DNA from: Ailurus styani
Taxonomy: Eukaryota; Chordata; Mammalia; Carnivora; Ailuridae
Length of the DNA stretch: 64,000 bases
Direction of reading: 5' to 3'
Assembly: GCA_002007465.1 (NCBI GenBank)
Contig: LNAC01000101.1
Span: 2,548,258 to 2,612,257 of the forward strand
Shown: positions 54,453-64,000 of the stretch, in pieces
Numbering within the stretch: position 1 is the stretch's first letter
Layout of the letters: each line of letters opens with the position of its first letter
Notes under the pieces: model-generated
The model's input: only the letters and a program-made list of their open reading frames with translations
Told to the model about the DNA's origin: nothing
Database searches by the model: none
Made by a program: the position numbers and the translations under genes

Positions 54453-55765
54453 AATGGAGAAAGGATAGTTTCTTCAACAAATGGTGTTGGGAAAACTAGA
54501 TATCCACACGCAAAAGAATGAGATTGGACCCTTATACCATACATCAAATCAACTCAAAATGGATTAAAGACTTAAACATAGGACCCCAAACTGTAATACC
54601 CCTAGAAAAAAAACAAGGCAAAACCTCTGTGACATTGGTCTTGGCAAATGATTTCATCCATATGACACCAAAACCACAGGCAACAAACACAAAAATAAGC
54701 CAGCAGAACTCTATCAAACTAAAAAGGCTTCTGCATGCAAAGGAAAAACAATCAACAAAGTGAAAAAGCAACCTACAGAATGGCAGAAAATATTTGCAGA
54801 CCATACATCTGATAAGGGGTTAATCTCCAAAACATACAAGGAACTCTGACAATTCAATAGTAAAAAAAATAAAGCAACCCCCCCCAATACTTGATGAAAA
54901 GATGGGCTAAGGACTTGAACAGACATTTCTTCAAAGACATCCAAATAGCCAACAGATACATAAAAATATGGTCAACATCACTAACGGTCAGGGAAATGCA
55001 GATCAAAATCACAATTAGATATCACCTTACACCTGCTGGGATAACTATTACAAAAAACAAAACAAAACAAAAAACCCAAAAGACAGTGTTGGTGAGGATG
55101 TGGAGCAGTTGGAACTCTTGTATGTTACTGGTAAGAATACAAAATGGTGCAGCCACTATGGAATAGTGTATAGTATAGAGGTTCCTCAAAAAATTAAAAA
55201 TAGAAGGACCACAGGATCCAGCAATCCCACTTCTGAGTATTTATCCAAAAGAAGAGCACTCTCCTATGTTTACTGAGGTACTATCCACGATAGTGAAGAT
55301 GTGGAAACAACCCGAATGTCCACTGACAGATGAATGGGTAAAGAAGATATGATATACACATACAATGGAATACCATTCGGCTTTTAAAAAGAAGACAATT
55401 CTGCAATATTGAACAACCTGGATGAACCCTGAGGTCATTCTGCTGAGTAAAATAAAGGAGTGACAGAAAGACAAAAACTGCATGATCCCACTTACACGAG
55501 GTATCTAAAACCATCAAGTTCATAAAATCAAAGAGTGGAATGGCGGTTGCCAGGGACTGGGGGAAAGGGGAAGTGGGGAGTTACTAATCAATGAGCATGA
55601 AGTTTTAGCCAGGCAAGATGAAGAAACTCTAGAGATCTGCTATCGAATAGTGTTACCTATCGTCACCAATAATATATTATTGTACACTTAAAAATTTGCT
55701 AAGAGGGTAGAGCTCATGTTAAGTGTTCTTATCACAGTAAAATAAAATTCAAAAGATAAATTACT
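54453..55765 (+). mobile_element. sense segment of the twin-primed L1 (ORF2 end and 3' end)
   Basis: It starts at AATGGAGAAAGGATAG, the L1 position right after the inverted piece at 54107-54452. It continues through the CAACAAATGGTGTTGGGAAAA, TAAAGACTTAAACATAGGAC and GTGGAGCAGTTGGAACTCTTG landmarks to the 3' end. The reading frame is broken in several places, so the copy is old. Confidence 0.85.
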
Positions 55766-55980
55766 AAAAAAGAGACAGTTATCTCTGCTTGGTAGTGTTA
55801 ACTTCCTTTATGCTTGAAAGATTCTTCTCCACTAATTGCAATGAGTATGTAGGAGTTTTACAATTTAAAAAATACTATTTCAGCATAAGAGCAATTATCT
55901 AGCATGAGAACATCAGACTCTCAATACTGATGGCTTATACTGCAGAAAGTAAGTTCATGTGACCCAAGGAAGACTTTCTT

Positions 55981-56182
55981 TTTTTAAAAAAAAGATTTTA
56001 TTTATTTATTTGACACAGAGAGAGAGATCACAAGTAGGCAAAGAGGCAGGCAGAGAGAGAGGGGGAATCAGGCTCCCCGCTGAGCAGAGAGCCTGATGCG
56101 GGGCTCGATCCCAGGACCCTGAGATCATGACCTGAGCTGAAGGCAGAGGCTTAACCCACTGAGCCACCCAGGTGCCCCTCCA
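55981..56182 (-). mobile_element. CAN-SINE
   Basis: Antisense copy with a perfect 16-bp duplication CAAGGAAGACTTTCTT. Confidence 0.95.
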
Positions 56183-56198
56183 CAAGGAAGACTTTCTT

Positions 56199-57247
56199 AA
56201 TTGCAGAAATAATTAAAGCCTGGATGAGATGTCCTTTGCGGGGACCATGAAATCTCTACTCTTGGATGGTCTAGGAATAGAGTAAGATGATGGCCTGCAA
56301 TGGCATGTCCAGATGCTCATTTGCATGGAGGCTGGGCAGTGTCCGGGTGGTCTAACTCCAAGAGCTAGATCGATGAATCCAGACCAACGCTGAAGGAAAC
56401 CTCTGTGCAGGCTGAGCTCCTAAGTGCCTCAGTGGGAAACCCGCCAGCTCTCCACAGAACAGAATTTCCTAAACCTTAGCCAAAAATCAAAGCCTAAAAA
56501 TGCTCTGTTTTGCTCTTGCAAAATAAATTTATCAACTCTAAAAATAACTAGGACAAAGCCAAAAGATGAAAGTGACTCTGAATGGGTTTCAAAGACATGT
56601 GTGTCAAATTTTTGCAAAGACTGTCACAGTCAGATCCTTAGGACTCTTGCATTAGCAGAGAGCGACCCAGGAGACTCCATTATAGTGCAGCGTGAAAGGA
56701 CACAGCCCAGGGGTGAAAATGGTGAAGCTCTTATCTTCATGAGCCTCTAAGCTTCATCCATTCAGCAACAGATCCAGTCTTTTTTACCGGAAAAGGAGTA
56801 TAAATATAACTTATCTAATGAATTCAGTAGGTCATAATGAATACGTTAATCTACTAAATACAACCTGAAACTTGACACTTGCATGTAGTATAGACATATA
56901 TTGCCCTTCTTTGTAAATATCTATAAAGTCTGACCGTAAACACTCATTCTAGGAGGAACTTGACTTCTATGTTAACCTAACCATCTCTTTCGATGACTTT
57001 TTAATTTAGTTCTGAAGCATAACATTCCACAGTGAGAAATTACACAGAGAGAAGTAATTACAGAGGGAGGCACAGTGTACTGGGTAAGTGGTGGTTAGTG
57101 AAGCTGGCCTTCTTCTGAGCTATGAGGCAAGGTTCATCACATCCTCCCCAAGAAAACCTAAAGGGGAGGTTCTTTCTGCAAACGCATGGCTAGGGACAAG
57201 AAGTCTGTGGGCTTACAAGTTACCTTACGCTGATACATTTTCTTTTT
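56199..57247. other. unique intronic DNA
   Basis: No repeat or coding signal is recognised. A 108-codon frame at 56424-56750 has no known match. Confidence 0.45.
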
Positions 57248-57261
57248 AAAAGGCACTCGTG

Positions 57262-58154
57262 TGAACAGACATTTCTCCAAAGAAGACATCCAAATGGCCA
57301 ACAGACACATGAGAAAGTGCTCAACATCACTCGGCATCAGAGAAATACAAATCAAAACCATAGCGAGATACCACCTTACACCAGTCAGAATGGCTAAAAT
57401 CAACAAGTCAGGAAATGACAGATGTTGGCGAGGTAGCGGAGAAAGGGGAACCCTCCTACACTGTTGGTGGGAATGCAAGCTGGTGCAGCCACTCTGGAAA
57501 ACAGTATGGAGATTCCTCAAAAAGTTGAAAATGGAGCTACCCTACGACCCAGCAATCGCACTACTGGGTATTTATCCTAAAGACACAAAGGTAGTGATCC
57601 TCAGGGGCACGTGCACCCGAATGTTTATAGCAGCAATGTCCACAATAGCCAAACTATGGAAAGAACCTAGATGTCCATCAACAGATGAATGGATAAAGAA
57701 GATGTGGTATATATATACAATGGAATACTATGCAGCTATCAAAAGAAACGAAATCTTGCCGTTTGCAACGACATGGATGGAACTGGAGGGTATTATGCTG
57801 AGCGAAATAAGTCAATCAGAGAAAGACAATTATCATATGATCTCTCTGATATGAGGAACTGGAGGGGCAGGGTGGGGGGTCGTGGGGGGTAGGGAGGGAA
57901 AAATAATGAAACAAGATGGGATGGGGAAGGAGACAAACCATAAGAGACTCCTAATCTCACAAAACAAACTGAGGGTTACTGGGGGGTGGGAGGGTAGGGA
58001 TAGGGTGGATGGGTTATGGACATTGGGGAGGGTTTGTGCTTTGGTGAATGCTGTGAAAGATGTAAGCCTGATGATTCACAGACCTGTACCCCTTGGGCAA
58101 AGAATAAAAATAAAATTAAAAAATAAAAAAAATAATAAAAAAATAAAAAAATAA
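57262..58154 (+). mobile_element. young 5'-truncated L1 (ORF2 end and 3' UTR)
   Basis: The left part is the C-terminal end of L1 ORF2, open without a stop to 57854 (about 197 codons). Recognisable segments are [20 protein letters not shown] and [16 protein letters not shown]-rich 3' UTR with GGGGGGTGGGAGGGTAGGG follows, then an A-rich tail. The element is flanked by a perfect 14-bp duplication AAAAGGCACTCGTG (57248-57261 and 58155-58168) at a TTTT/AAAA site, the normal L1 endonuclease target. It cannot move, having lost the 5' UTR, ORF1 and most of ORF2. The intact frame and perfect duplication point to recent insertion. Confidence 0.93.
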
Positions 58155-58954
58155 AAAAGGCACTCGTGGAGTGCCAGATTAATTCACATGCCTGAATCCT
58201 GAGAGGTCATGTGGCCAAGAGGTGTGTCTGGCTCTGGGGACGGACCCTCCCTGCTGTGCTCCCAGCCCTGCACAGACCACCTTCTGTGTGGAGTAATACA
58301 CCTGCTACCCACACTTCGCTTCCCTCCCGAGCAGAGTGAGAATGCTGAGTGAGGCTATGCATATGTTTGAATTTGTTTAATTAGCCAGGAATAGGAAAGC
58401 AGCAACTCTTTTGGTTTCCAAGCAGATGTGAAACTAATTTTGGGAAAGAACAAGAGCCCCAGAGAGTCTGAAGAATGACTCAGCCTCAGTTCCTCTCAAG
58501 CTCCATCACACTTGGGAACCTGCCCATCCGTGACTCTCCTGCTACCAGGATTCTGAATCCGAACTAGGTCTCTCAGAACTCTGTTCTTCTTCTTTTTTTC
58601 CCACTACCACACTCCCTCCCGGCCTTGTGTGCTCCCCAGTCTCGGGTTCTTTCCCTCCCTTGCCAGACTCACAGCCTAACCCCTCCCATTCGAACCCCAA
58701 GATCCTTCCAACATGCTCCCCACCAGTCCCTGGATGCCCTTACTCAGGCCCTGCTCAGCCAGCCACCAATCAGGGACTGCCAAATCATACATTCTTTGTT
58801 CCCGACCTGGGTCTCCCAATGGAACTATAAAGACAGAACCTGCCTGAGGCCATGCGGCCCTAGGTATCTCTGACCAATTGATTTATTTAACTCTAACTGG
58901 CTTCTTGTTGAACCTTCCAAAAAAAGCATTTATATTTAAGAATATCTTGGTCAA

Positions 58955-59170
58955 GGGGAGTCTGGGTGGCTCAGTCATTAAGCGGCTACCTTGGGCTCAG
59001 GTCATGATCCTGGGGTCCTGGGATCAAGCCCCACATCACATCGCATGGCATAGGGTTCCCTACTCAGCGGGAAGCCTGCTTCTTCCTCTCCCACTCTACC
59101 TGTTTGTGTTCTCTCTTTAGCTGTCTCTCTCTTTGTCAAATAAATAAAATCTTCTAAAAAAAAAAAAAAG
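58955..59170 (+). mobile_element. CAN-SINE (older subtype)
   Basis: Sense copy with a small internal CATCGCATGGCATAG insertion after CCCCACATCA. Confidence 0.9.
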
Positions 59171-59294
59171 CATGTGTCAAGCATTCTTCTCCAAGTCACC
59201 CTTAGCGTTAACAAAGCTTTAACAAAGAGATGTTAACCTAACCAAATCTTTCTTTGACTCCAATCTCCATCAGTCTGATTCCTGACTCCTGTTT

Positions 59295-59484
59295 TGTTTT
59301 GTTTTGTTTTTAGGATTTTGTTTACTTGTGAGAGAAAGAGAAGGAACTGGGGGAGGGACAGAGGGAGAAGGAGAAGCAGACTCCCTACTAAGCAGAGAGC
59401 CAATGCAGGGCTCCATCCCAGGACCTGAGATCAAGACCTGAGCCAAAGGCAGACGCTTAACCCATGGAGCCACCCAGGCGCCCC
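59295..59484 (-). mobile_element. CAN-SINE (old, diverged)
   Basis: Antisense copy beginning in a (TTTTG)n run; flanks CCTGACTCCTGTTTT / CCTGACTCATGTTTC. Confidence 0.88.
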
Positions 59485-59639
59485 CTGACTCATGTTTCTT
59501 TGCTGATTTTAAACTGTATTTGCGATGGTGGGGGTGGGGAAGAATGATGTCAACAGTAATTTTCTGAACCCCCAACAAACTTTGATCTCTGGTCCCACCT
59601 TCCCCAGTGTGCAGAGAGGGCCTTCCCTAAAACCACAGT

Positions 59640-60590
59640 AAGTAGAAAGAAGAAATGAATACAGATAAAAGCAGCAGTTAATGAAATGAAAACATTTTTT
59701 AGAATGGTCTTGAAGATTAAAAAAACTGAAATTAAAAACAAGAGAGAGGATGTAATTACATGTATGGATTTGTAAACTAGGCGAAACAGATAATTTTCTA
59801 GGAAAACACAGATTACCAAAATTAACTCAAGAAGAAACAGTCACACAGAGAAAAGGCAAAGGATAGGAAAAGGCAATTCACAAAAGGAAAAATACTAACA
59901 AAGATGTGAAAAGATGCTTAGTCTACCTAGTACCCAACAAACATGAACTAAATCAATGTAATATTTTTAAGTCCATCTCATGGACTAATATATTTGAAAG
60001 GGATAAAAAGTGTTAGCAAAAATGTGGGAAATACACACTTTCATACACATTTGCGTGTATTGCTCCTAGGAGGCAGTTGGAGTGGAGATTGTAAAGGGGG
60101 CTTTTCGTATTTTACTCCATTTCTATATTTGAATTTTTTTGAGAATGTGTTTTTTGCTTTAAACCTAAAATCTTTTTTTTTTTTTTTAAGATTTTATTTC
60201 TTTATTTGACACAGAGAGAGAGATCACAAGTAGGCAGAGAGGCAGAGAGAGAGGAGGAAGCAGGCTCCCTGCCGAGCAGAGAGCCCGATATGGGCCTCGA
60301 TCCCAGGACCCTGAGATCATGACCTGAGCCGAAAGCAGAGGCTTTAACCCACTGAGCCACCCAGGCGCCCTAAACCTAAAATCTTAACAGTGGAATTCCT
60401 AAGTCCATATGCACAAGAATTGATGCAAAAATATTTATTATGTTTAAAATTGGAGAACAAAGTAATGTGAAATGAGGATATAGATCATAAAATAGTTTAT
60501 GGATCTGAAATACGGATAAAGAAAAGGAGAAATAGAAAAATAAGCAACGAAGTACAGACTGGATATGATACAGAAAACCACACATGCAAA
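59640..60590 (+). mobile_element. ancient L1M/HAL1-like fragment
   Basis: A-rich degenerate ORF2-like sequence (GGAAAACACAGATTACC, AAAATGTGGGAAATACAC, AGTGGAATTCCTAAGTCC), interrupted by the SINE at 60175-60370. Confidence 0.45.
60175..60370 (-). mobile_element. CAN-SINE
   Basis: Antisense copy with a perfect 15-bp duplication TAAACCTAAAATCTT. Confidence 0.95.
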
Positions 60591-60594
60591 AACA

Positions 60595-60715
60595 TTAGCT
60601 CCCTGAGGACAAAAAGTCTGTTCTAGTCACTGCATATCTCTCTGGTCCTTGCAGAGTACCCAGCATAGGATACTTAGTAAATGTTTGTAGAAAAAATGAA
60701 AGAAAAAATAAAAGA
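60595..60715 (+). mobile_element. L2 3' end
   Basis: TAGCTCCCTGAGGACAAAAAG, CAGAGTACCCAGCATAGGAT and TAGTAAATGTTTGTAGAAA form an L2 terminus. Confidence 0.65.
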
Positions 60716-61017
60716 AAAATGGGACTAAAGAATATCAGAAGGTACTCTGGGGATTTCAATTTCAAAGGAAACAAGTGAAACAACTCTGCTCACATATATT
60801 TCACAAATTTGAAATGTAAAATTATTTTCACTGAAATCCTGTTATATTCTTAATATAATCATTAAGTTTGGAATTTATACTTGCACTGGTCATTTTTCTG
60901 CAGCTTTACCTTCAATTAAAAGACTGTGGTTCATCTTGGTTAGTGTTGTTACTGCATTTTCACAATATATTATCATACTCATGTGCTGGTACTTATATTT
61001 GTTAAAATTCATGATTT

Positions 61018-61187
61018 TGGGGGCACCTGGGGGGTTCAGTTGGTTGAGCGTCTGCCTTTGGCTTGGGTCAGGATTCCAGGGTCTCGGGATCGAGGCCCAC
61101 GTCGGGCTCCCTGCTCGGTGGGGAGTCTGCTTCTCCCTCTGCCCCATACCCTTTCTCTCTCAAATAAATGAATAAAATCTTTTTTAA
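61018..61187 (+). mobile_element. CAN-SINE, short-body subtype
   Basis: Sense copy with a GGGGCACCTGGGGGGTTCAG head and a reduced pyrimidine body; flanks AAAATTCATGATTTT / AAAATTCACAATTTT. Confidence 0.9.
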
Positions 61188-61316
61188 AAAATTCACAATT
61201 TTCACCTTTTTCTATTTTGTAGCATTATATCAGTTCAGGAAAATTCACATAGCAAAGTGGTTTAATGAAATGTAAAAGTCAGGTTGTGAGTGATATAAAT
61301 ATGACTCTTAGCAACA

Positions 61317-61484
61317 ATAAGATCACTACTGAACTGAGCGCCTGGGTGGCTCCATGGGTTAAAGCCTCTGCCTTTGGCTCAGGTCATGATCTCAGGGTCN
61401 GATAAGATCACTACTGAACTGAGCGCCTGGGTGGCTCAGTGGGTTAAAGCCTCTGCCTTTGGCTCAGGTCATGATCTCAGGGTC
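61317..61484. repeat. 83-bp duplication around an N (assembly join)
   Basis: 61317-61399 and 61402-61484 match at an offset of 85 bp across the N at 61400, including unique flank and the first part of a CAN-SINE. One copy has CTCCATGGG where the other has CTCAGTGGG. The extra partial SINE head is probably not real. Confidence 0.8.
61337..61399 (+). mobile_element. partial CAN-SINE head at an N join
   Basis: The first 63 bp of the SINE at 61422-61609 given twice because of the unmerged join at the N at 61400. Probably not a separate insertion. Confidence 0.8.
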
Positions 61485-61609
61485 CTGGGATTGAGCCCTG
61501 CATCGGGCTCCCTGCTCGGCAGGGAACCTGCTTCCTCCCCTCTCTCTATCTGCCTCTCTGCCTACTTGTGATCTCTCTCTCTGTGTCAAATAAATAAATA
61601 AAATCTTAC
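61422..61609 (+). mobile_element. CAN-SINE interrupted in its tail by an L1
   Basis: Full sense copy up to AAATAAATAAAATCTTA. Its A tail resumes at 61754 after the L1 insert. Outer flanks AGATCACTACTGAAC / ACATCACCACTGAAC look like its own target duplication. Confidence 0.93.
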
Positions 61610-61753
61610 TGGGGGGTGGGAGGGTAGGGATAGGGTGGATGGGTTATGGACATTGGGGAGGGTTTGTGCTTTGGTGAATTCTGTGAAAGGTGTAAGCCTG
61701 ATGATTCACAGACCTGTACCCCTGGGGCAAATAAAAAAATACAAAATAAAATA
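61610..61753 (+). mobile_element. short L1 3' end inserted in a SINE tail
   Basis: This is the same G-rich L1 3' UTR as at 57974-58112, nearly identical, starting at CTGGGGGGTGGG. It interrupts the tail of the CAN-SINE at 61422-61609: AAATAAAATCTTA is present at 61597-61609 and again at 61754-61766 as a 13-bp target duplication. It is heavily 5'-truncated. Confidence 0.88.
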
Positions 61754-61774
61754 AAATAAAATCTTAAAAAAAAC

Positions 61775-63461
61775 ATCACCACTGAACAGGACTAAGATGC
61801 AAGATGGAGAGATGTGTGTCCTGTATGTCGAATGGTATGCAGTTAAGAAAGGGAAATGCAAATAGGAGGTACACCAGCAAAGGCTGAAAAACTGGAATTT
61901 ATTGGACCATTCACCCATTTGCTCCTAAGGCTAGAGCACTTCACTGTTTTTATGAAGCTTCTGAAGGAGTGGCAGTAAACCACAAATGCCTTCCGTGTCA
62001 CTTTCAAAGTACTCTTTGGTAAACCAACCGAGCTCTGCCTCGAGGGCAAAATAATGTTTCTCTGTGCAAAACCGATGCATTTGTCACCAAAGGAAAAGAA
62101 CAAAACTCCTGAGGCATCGCTTACAGTTGCCCTCCTCAGAGATAAAGCACACGCAGACACACACTAATGAAACGTTGTCCAGAAGAGCCCCAGAGTTAAC
62201 GATATGTGTATTTTGGTCAGCAAGAAAACTGAACAAGACATTAGCATAATTCACCTATCAAATAACACATCGGACATCAAGGAATACCAATGGCATACCG
62301 CGTGGGAGAAGAATTGTGATCCTATGTGTGGGATGCCAGGTAATTTCAATTCACCATTGATTGAAACCTCTGTGGATGAATCCGTACCTTTCCTGTGTGA
62401 GGTTCATGTTCAAGGGCCAAGGTACGCAGTGGAGAAGGAGCCCAGGGACCCATTATGTGGGCAGCCAGGAAGAGAAGGAGCTGCTACAGAATTATTGCAC
62501 TGAATGCCAATCTATACCACTGCTGTTTTTCTCCGAGAACGGCTGATGATCTAAATAATCTGATCTTCATTTGGTACTGAAAAAAGGATAAACATTTTGA
62601 ATCAAACTACAGTCAGGGACAATCTGTCTTTTCAATATGCAGCAGGACAGGGAGTACTAGGGTTTGCTTTCCACCCTGGAATACGCTGCCTGTTAAGGCA
62701 AAAGGCAGTCACACGGGTATCAGAAATGAGGAGCAATATAAAACTATCTCTTCGAGACAGAGAAGGCCAATAAAGGCCATTTCTATGAACTCAAATGACA
62801 TAGTAAAGCTCGGAAATCGGTATTTGGAACAGCCTGAATCTTAGCTAAAATATTGTAATTTTTTTTAATGCTAGAAAGTTAGGATAACTCAATGTGAACG
62901 AACTGCAAAGTAGCTGAGTCTCCACAAGCTTGACTTCCCCAGTAGTTGACAGTTTTCGTTACAAATTAAATAAAGTTTTCATATATTATTGCATCCTTTG
63001 AAAATGCTGCAAACCAATATAAACAAGCATTTTGTGATGACGAACCCTCTCAAGGCATGAGAGACAGAAGATCAAGCTGGAAAGCAAGACAGGGAGCTAA
63101 CCTCAAACTGCTTTACCTGCATTGCTGAGGTGTTTGGATGTGGTAACACTTAGTTGGTGGGAACAATTTAAGTAAAAAGCAAAATGACCAGGTTCACATT
63201 TTGGAATGACTACTCTGATGTCAGTGTGGAGGGTGAATATAAGGGAACATGGGCGGAGTCAAGGAACCTGTCAACAGGCAATTTAAACACCACCTTTGAT
63301 GAGAAATAACAATCTAAGAGAATGACAGCGAAATTCAAAGGAGGTGGAATCAAAAGATACCTGCATGGAAATAACAGGACTTGATCACTAGTAGGATCTG
63401 GGGGAGGAAAGAGGAGTTTCCCGGTTTGGGCACAATTTGCTGAGGTTGGGAAAATAGAAGG
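61775..63461. other. unique intronic DNA
   Basis: AT-rich sequence without a recognised repeat. The 105-codon minus frame at 61843-62160 and the 99-codon plus frame at 62204-62503 match nothing I know. Confidence 0.45.
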
Positions 63462-63930
63462 TTGGCCATGTGTACTGGTTATCTATCACTGGGCAACAAG
63501 TTACCCACAAAATTTAGCAGCTTAAAACAACTGGCGTTTATTATCTCCCAGTTTCTGTGGGTCAGGAATCTACAGGAGGTTCAGCTGGGTGATTCTAGTT
63601 CAGGGTCTCTCAGGAGGCTGCAGTCAGGATGTCAGGTGCTGCTGCATCATCTGAAGGCTTGACCGGGGCTGGAGTTGCAAAGTGTTCACTCACATGCCTG
63701 GCAAGTGAGTGCTTGGTTCCTGGCAGGAGAGGTCAGTTCCTTTCCGAGTGAACCCCTCTATAAGGTTGCTTAAATATCCTTCTGTTATAGCACTTGGCTT
63801 CCCCCAGATCAAGTGATCCAGGAAAGAGAGCCAGGAGGAGGCCACAATGTCCCTAATGACCCTGAAGCCTCACACCATCACTTCTGCCTTATTTCACTTG
63901 TTAGAAAAAGGTCACTAGGCCTGCCAACAT
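63462..63930 (+). mobile_element. ancient mammalian interspersed repeat, family unresolved
   Basis: ACTGGTTATCTATCACTGGG, CAGCTTAAAACAACTGGCG, CAGTTTCTGTGGGTCAGG and a right part with CATCACTTCTGCCTTATTTC and AGGTCACTAGGCC follow a well-known repeat order. I recognise the element but not its exact name. Confidence 0.6.
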
Positions 63931-64000
63931 TCAAGGACAGGGGAGACTTAAATTCTGCCTCTTGAAAGGAAAGGTACAAAGAATGGGTGGATAAATCTTA

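Larger units (their letters stand above)
21663..64000 (-). other. SPECC1: SPECC1 upstream intron / 5' UTR territory
   Basis: This lies upstream of the first coding exon in gene orientation. Some of it is probably the intron following a non-coding first exon that lies outside the window, because I see no CpG island or other promoter-like block here. No other protein-coding exon is recognisable. Repeat content is listed separately. Confidence 0.55.

Noticed and set aside
57261..57854. 197-codon plus frame as a host gene
   Set aside because: It is the C-terminal end of L1 ORF2.

Overview
The window is nuclear DNA of a carnivoran mammal. The main evidence is about 48 copies of a tRNA-Lys-derived CAN-SINE (head GGGCGCCTGGGTGGCTCAG, tail AAATAAATAAAATCTT). 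Most belong to a subtype with a GGGTTAAAGCC box and a CTGCCTGCCTCTCTGCCTACTTG pyrimidine body, which I associate with mustelids (ferret, mink, badger, otter type). Carnivoran L1 3' ends and older mammalian repeats (L2, MIR, MER5, MaLR LTRs) fit this. The mustelid assignment is an inference; the carnivoran one is firm.

One gene can be recognised. The minus strand carries two small consecutive coding exons of SPECC1 (cytospin-B / NSP, a coiled-coil and calponin-homology cytoskeletal protein). The first coding exon is at 21482-21662, with its ATG at 21628-21626 and 49 codons. The next is at 10912-11047, with 45 codons plus one base. Both have good splice sites and their phases fit. The rest of the window is intron: intron sequence or 5' UTR territory from 21663 to the right edge, a 10.4-kb intron between the exons, and the start of the following intron from 10911 to the left edge. 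The large coiled-coil exons and the CH-domain exons lie beyond the left edge. The main promoter is not visible and probably lies beyond the right edge.

Layout: 1-10.9 kb holds an L1 3' end, a U6 pseudogene, SINEs, an L2 copy, a strong CTCF-like motif and a long ancient antisense L1. 10.8-11.05 kb is the second coding exon, abutting a 15-bp minisatellite built from its own splice donor. 11-21.5 kb is a SINE-rich intron with L1M, L2 and DNA-transposon relics. 21.5-34 kb is poorer in SINEs and holds the first coding exon, MIR/L2 copies and one L1 split by a MaLR LTR. 34-48 kb is mixed L1M, L2, MaLR and SINE. 49.5-58.2 kb is L1-dense, including a twin-primed L1 and a young 5'-truncated L1 with a perfect target-site duplication. 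58.2-64 kb is mixed, with a SINE whose tail took a second young L1 end.

Seven single N characters mark assembly joins. Three of them sit between near-identical direct duplications (287, 48 and 83 bp), which look like unmerged contig ends. I found no sign of a previously undescribed system. The most unusual local structure is the splice-donor minisatellite in SPECC1.
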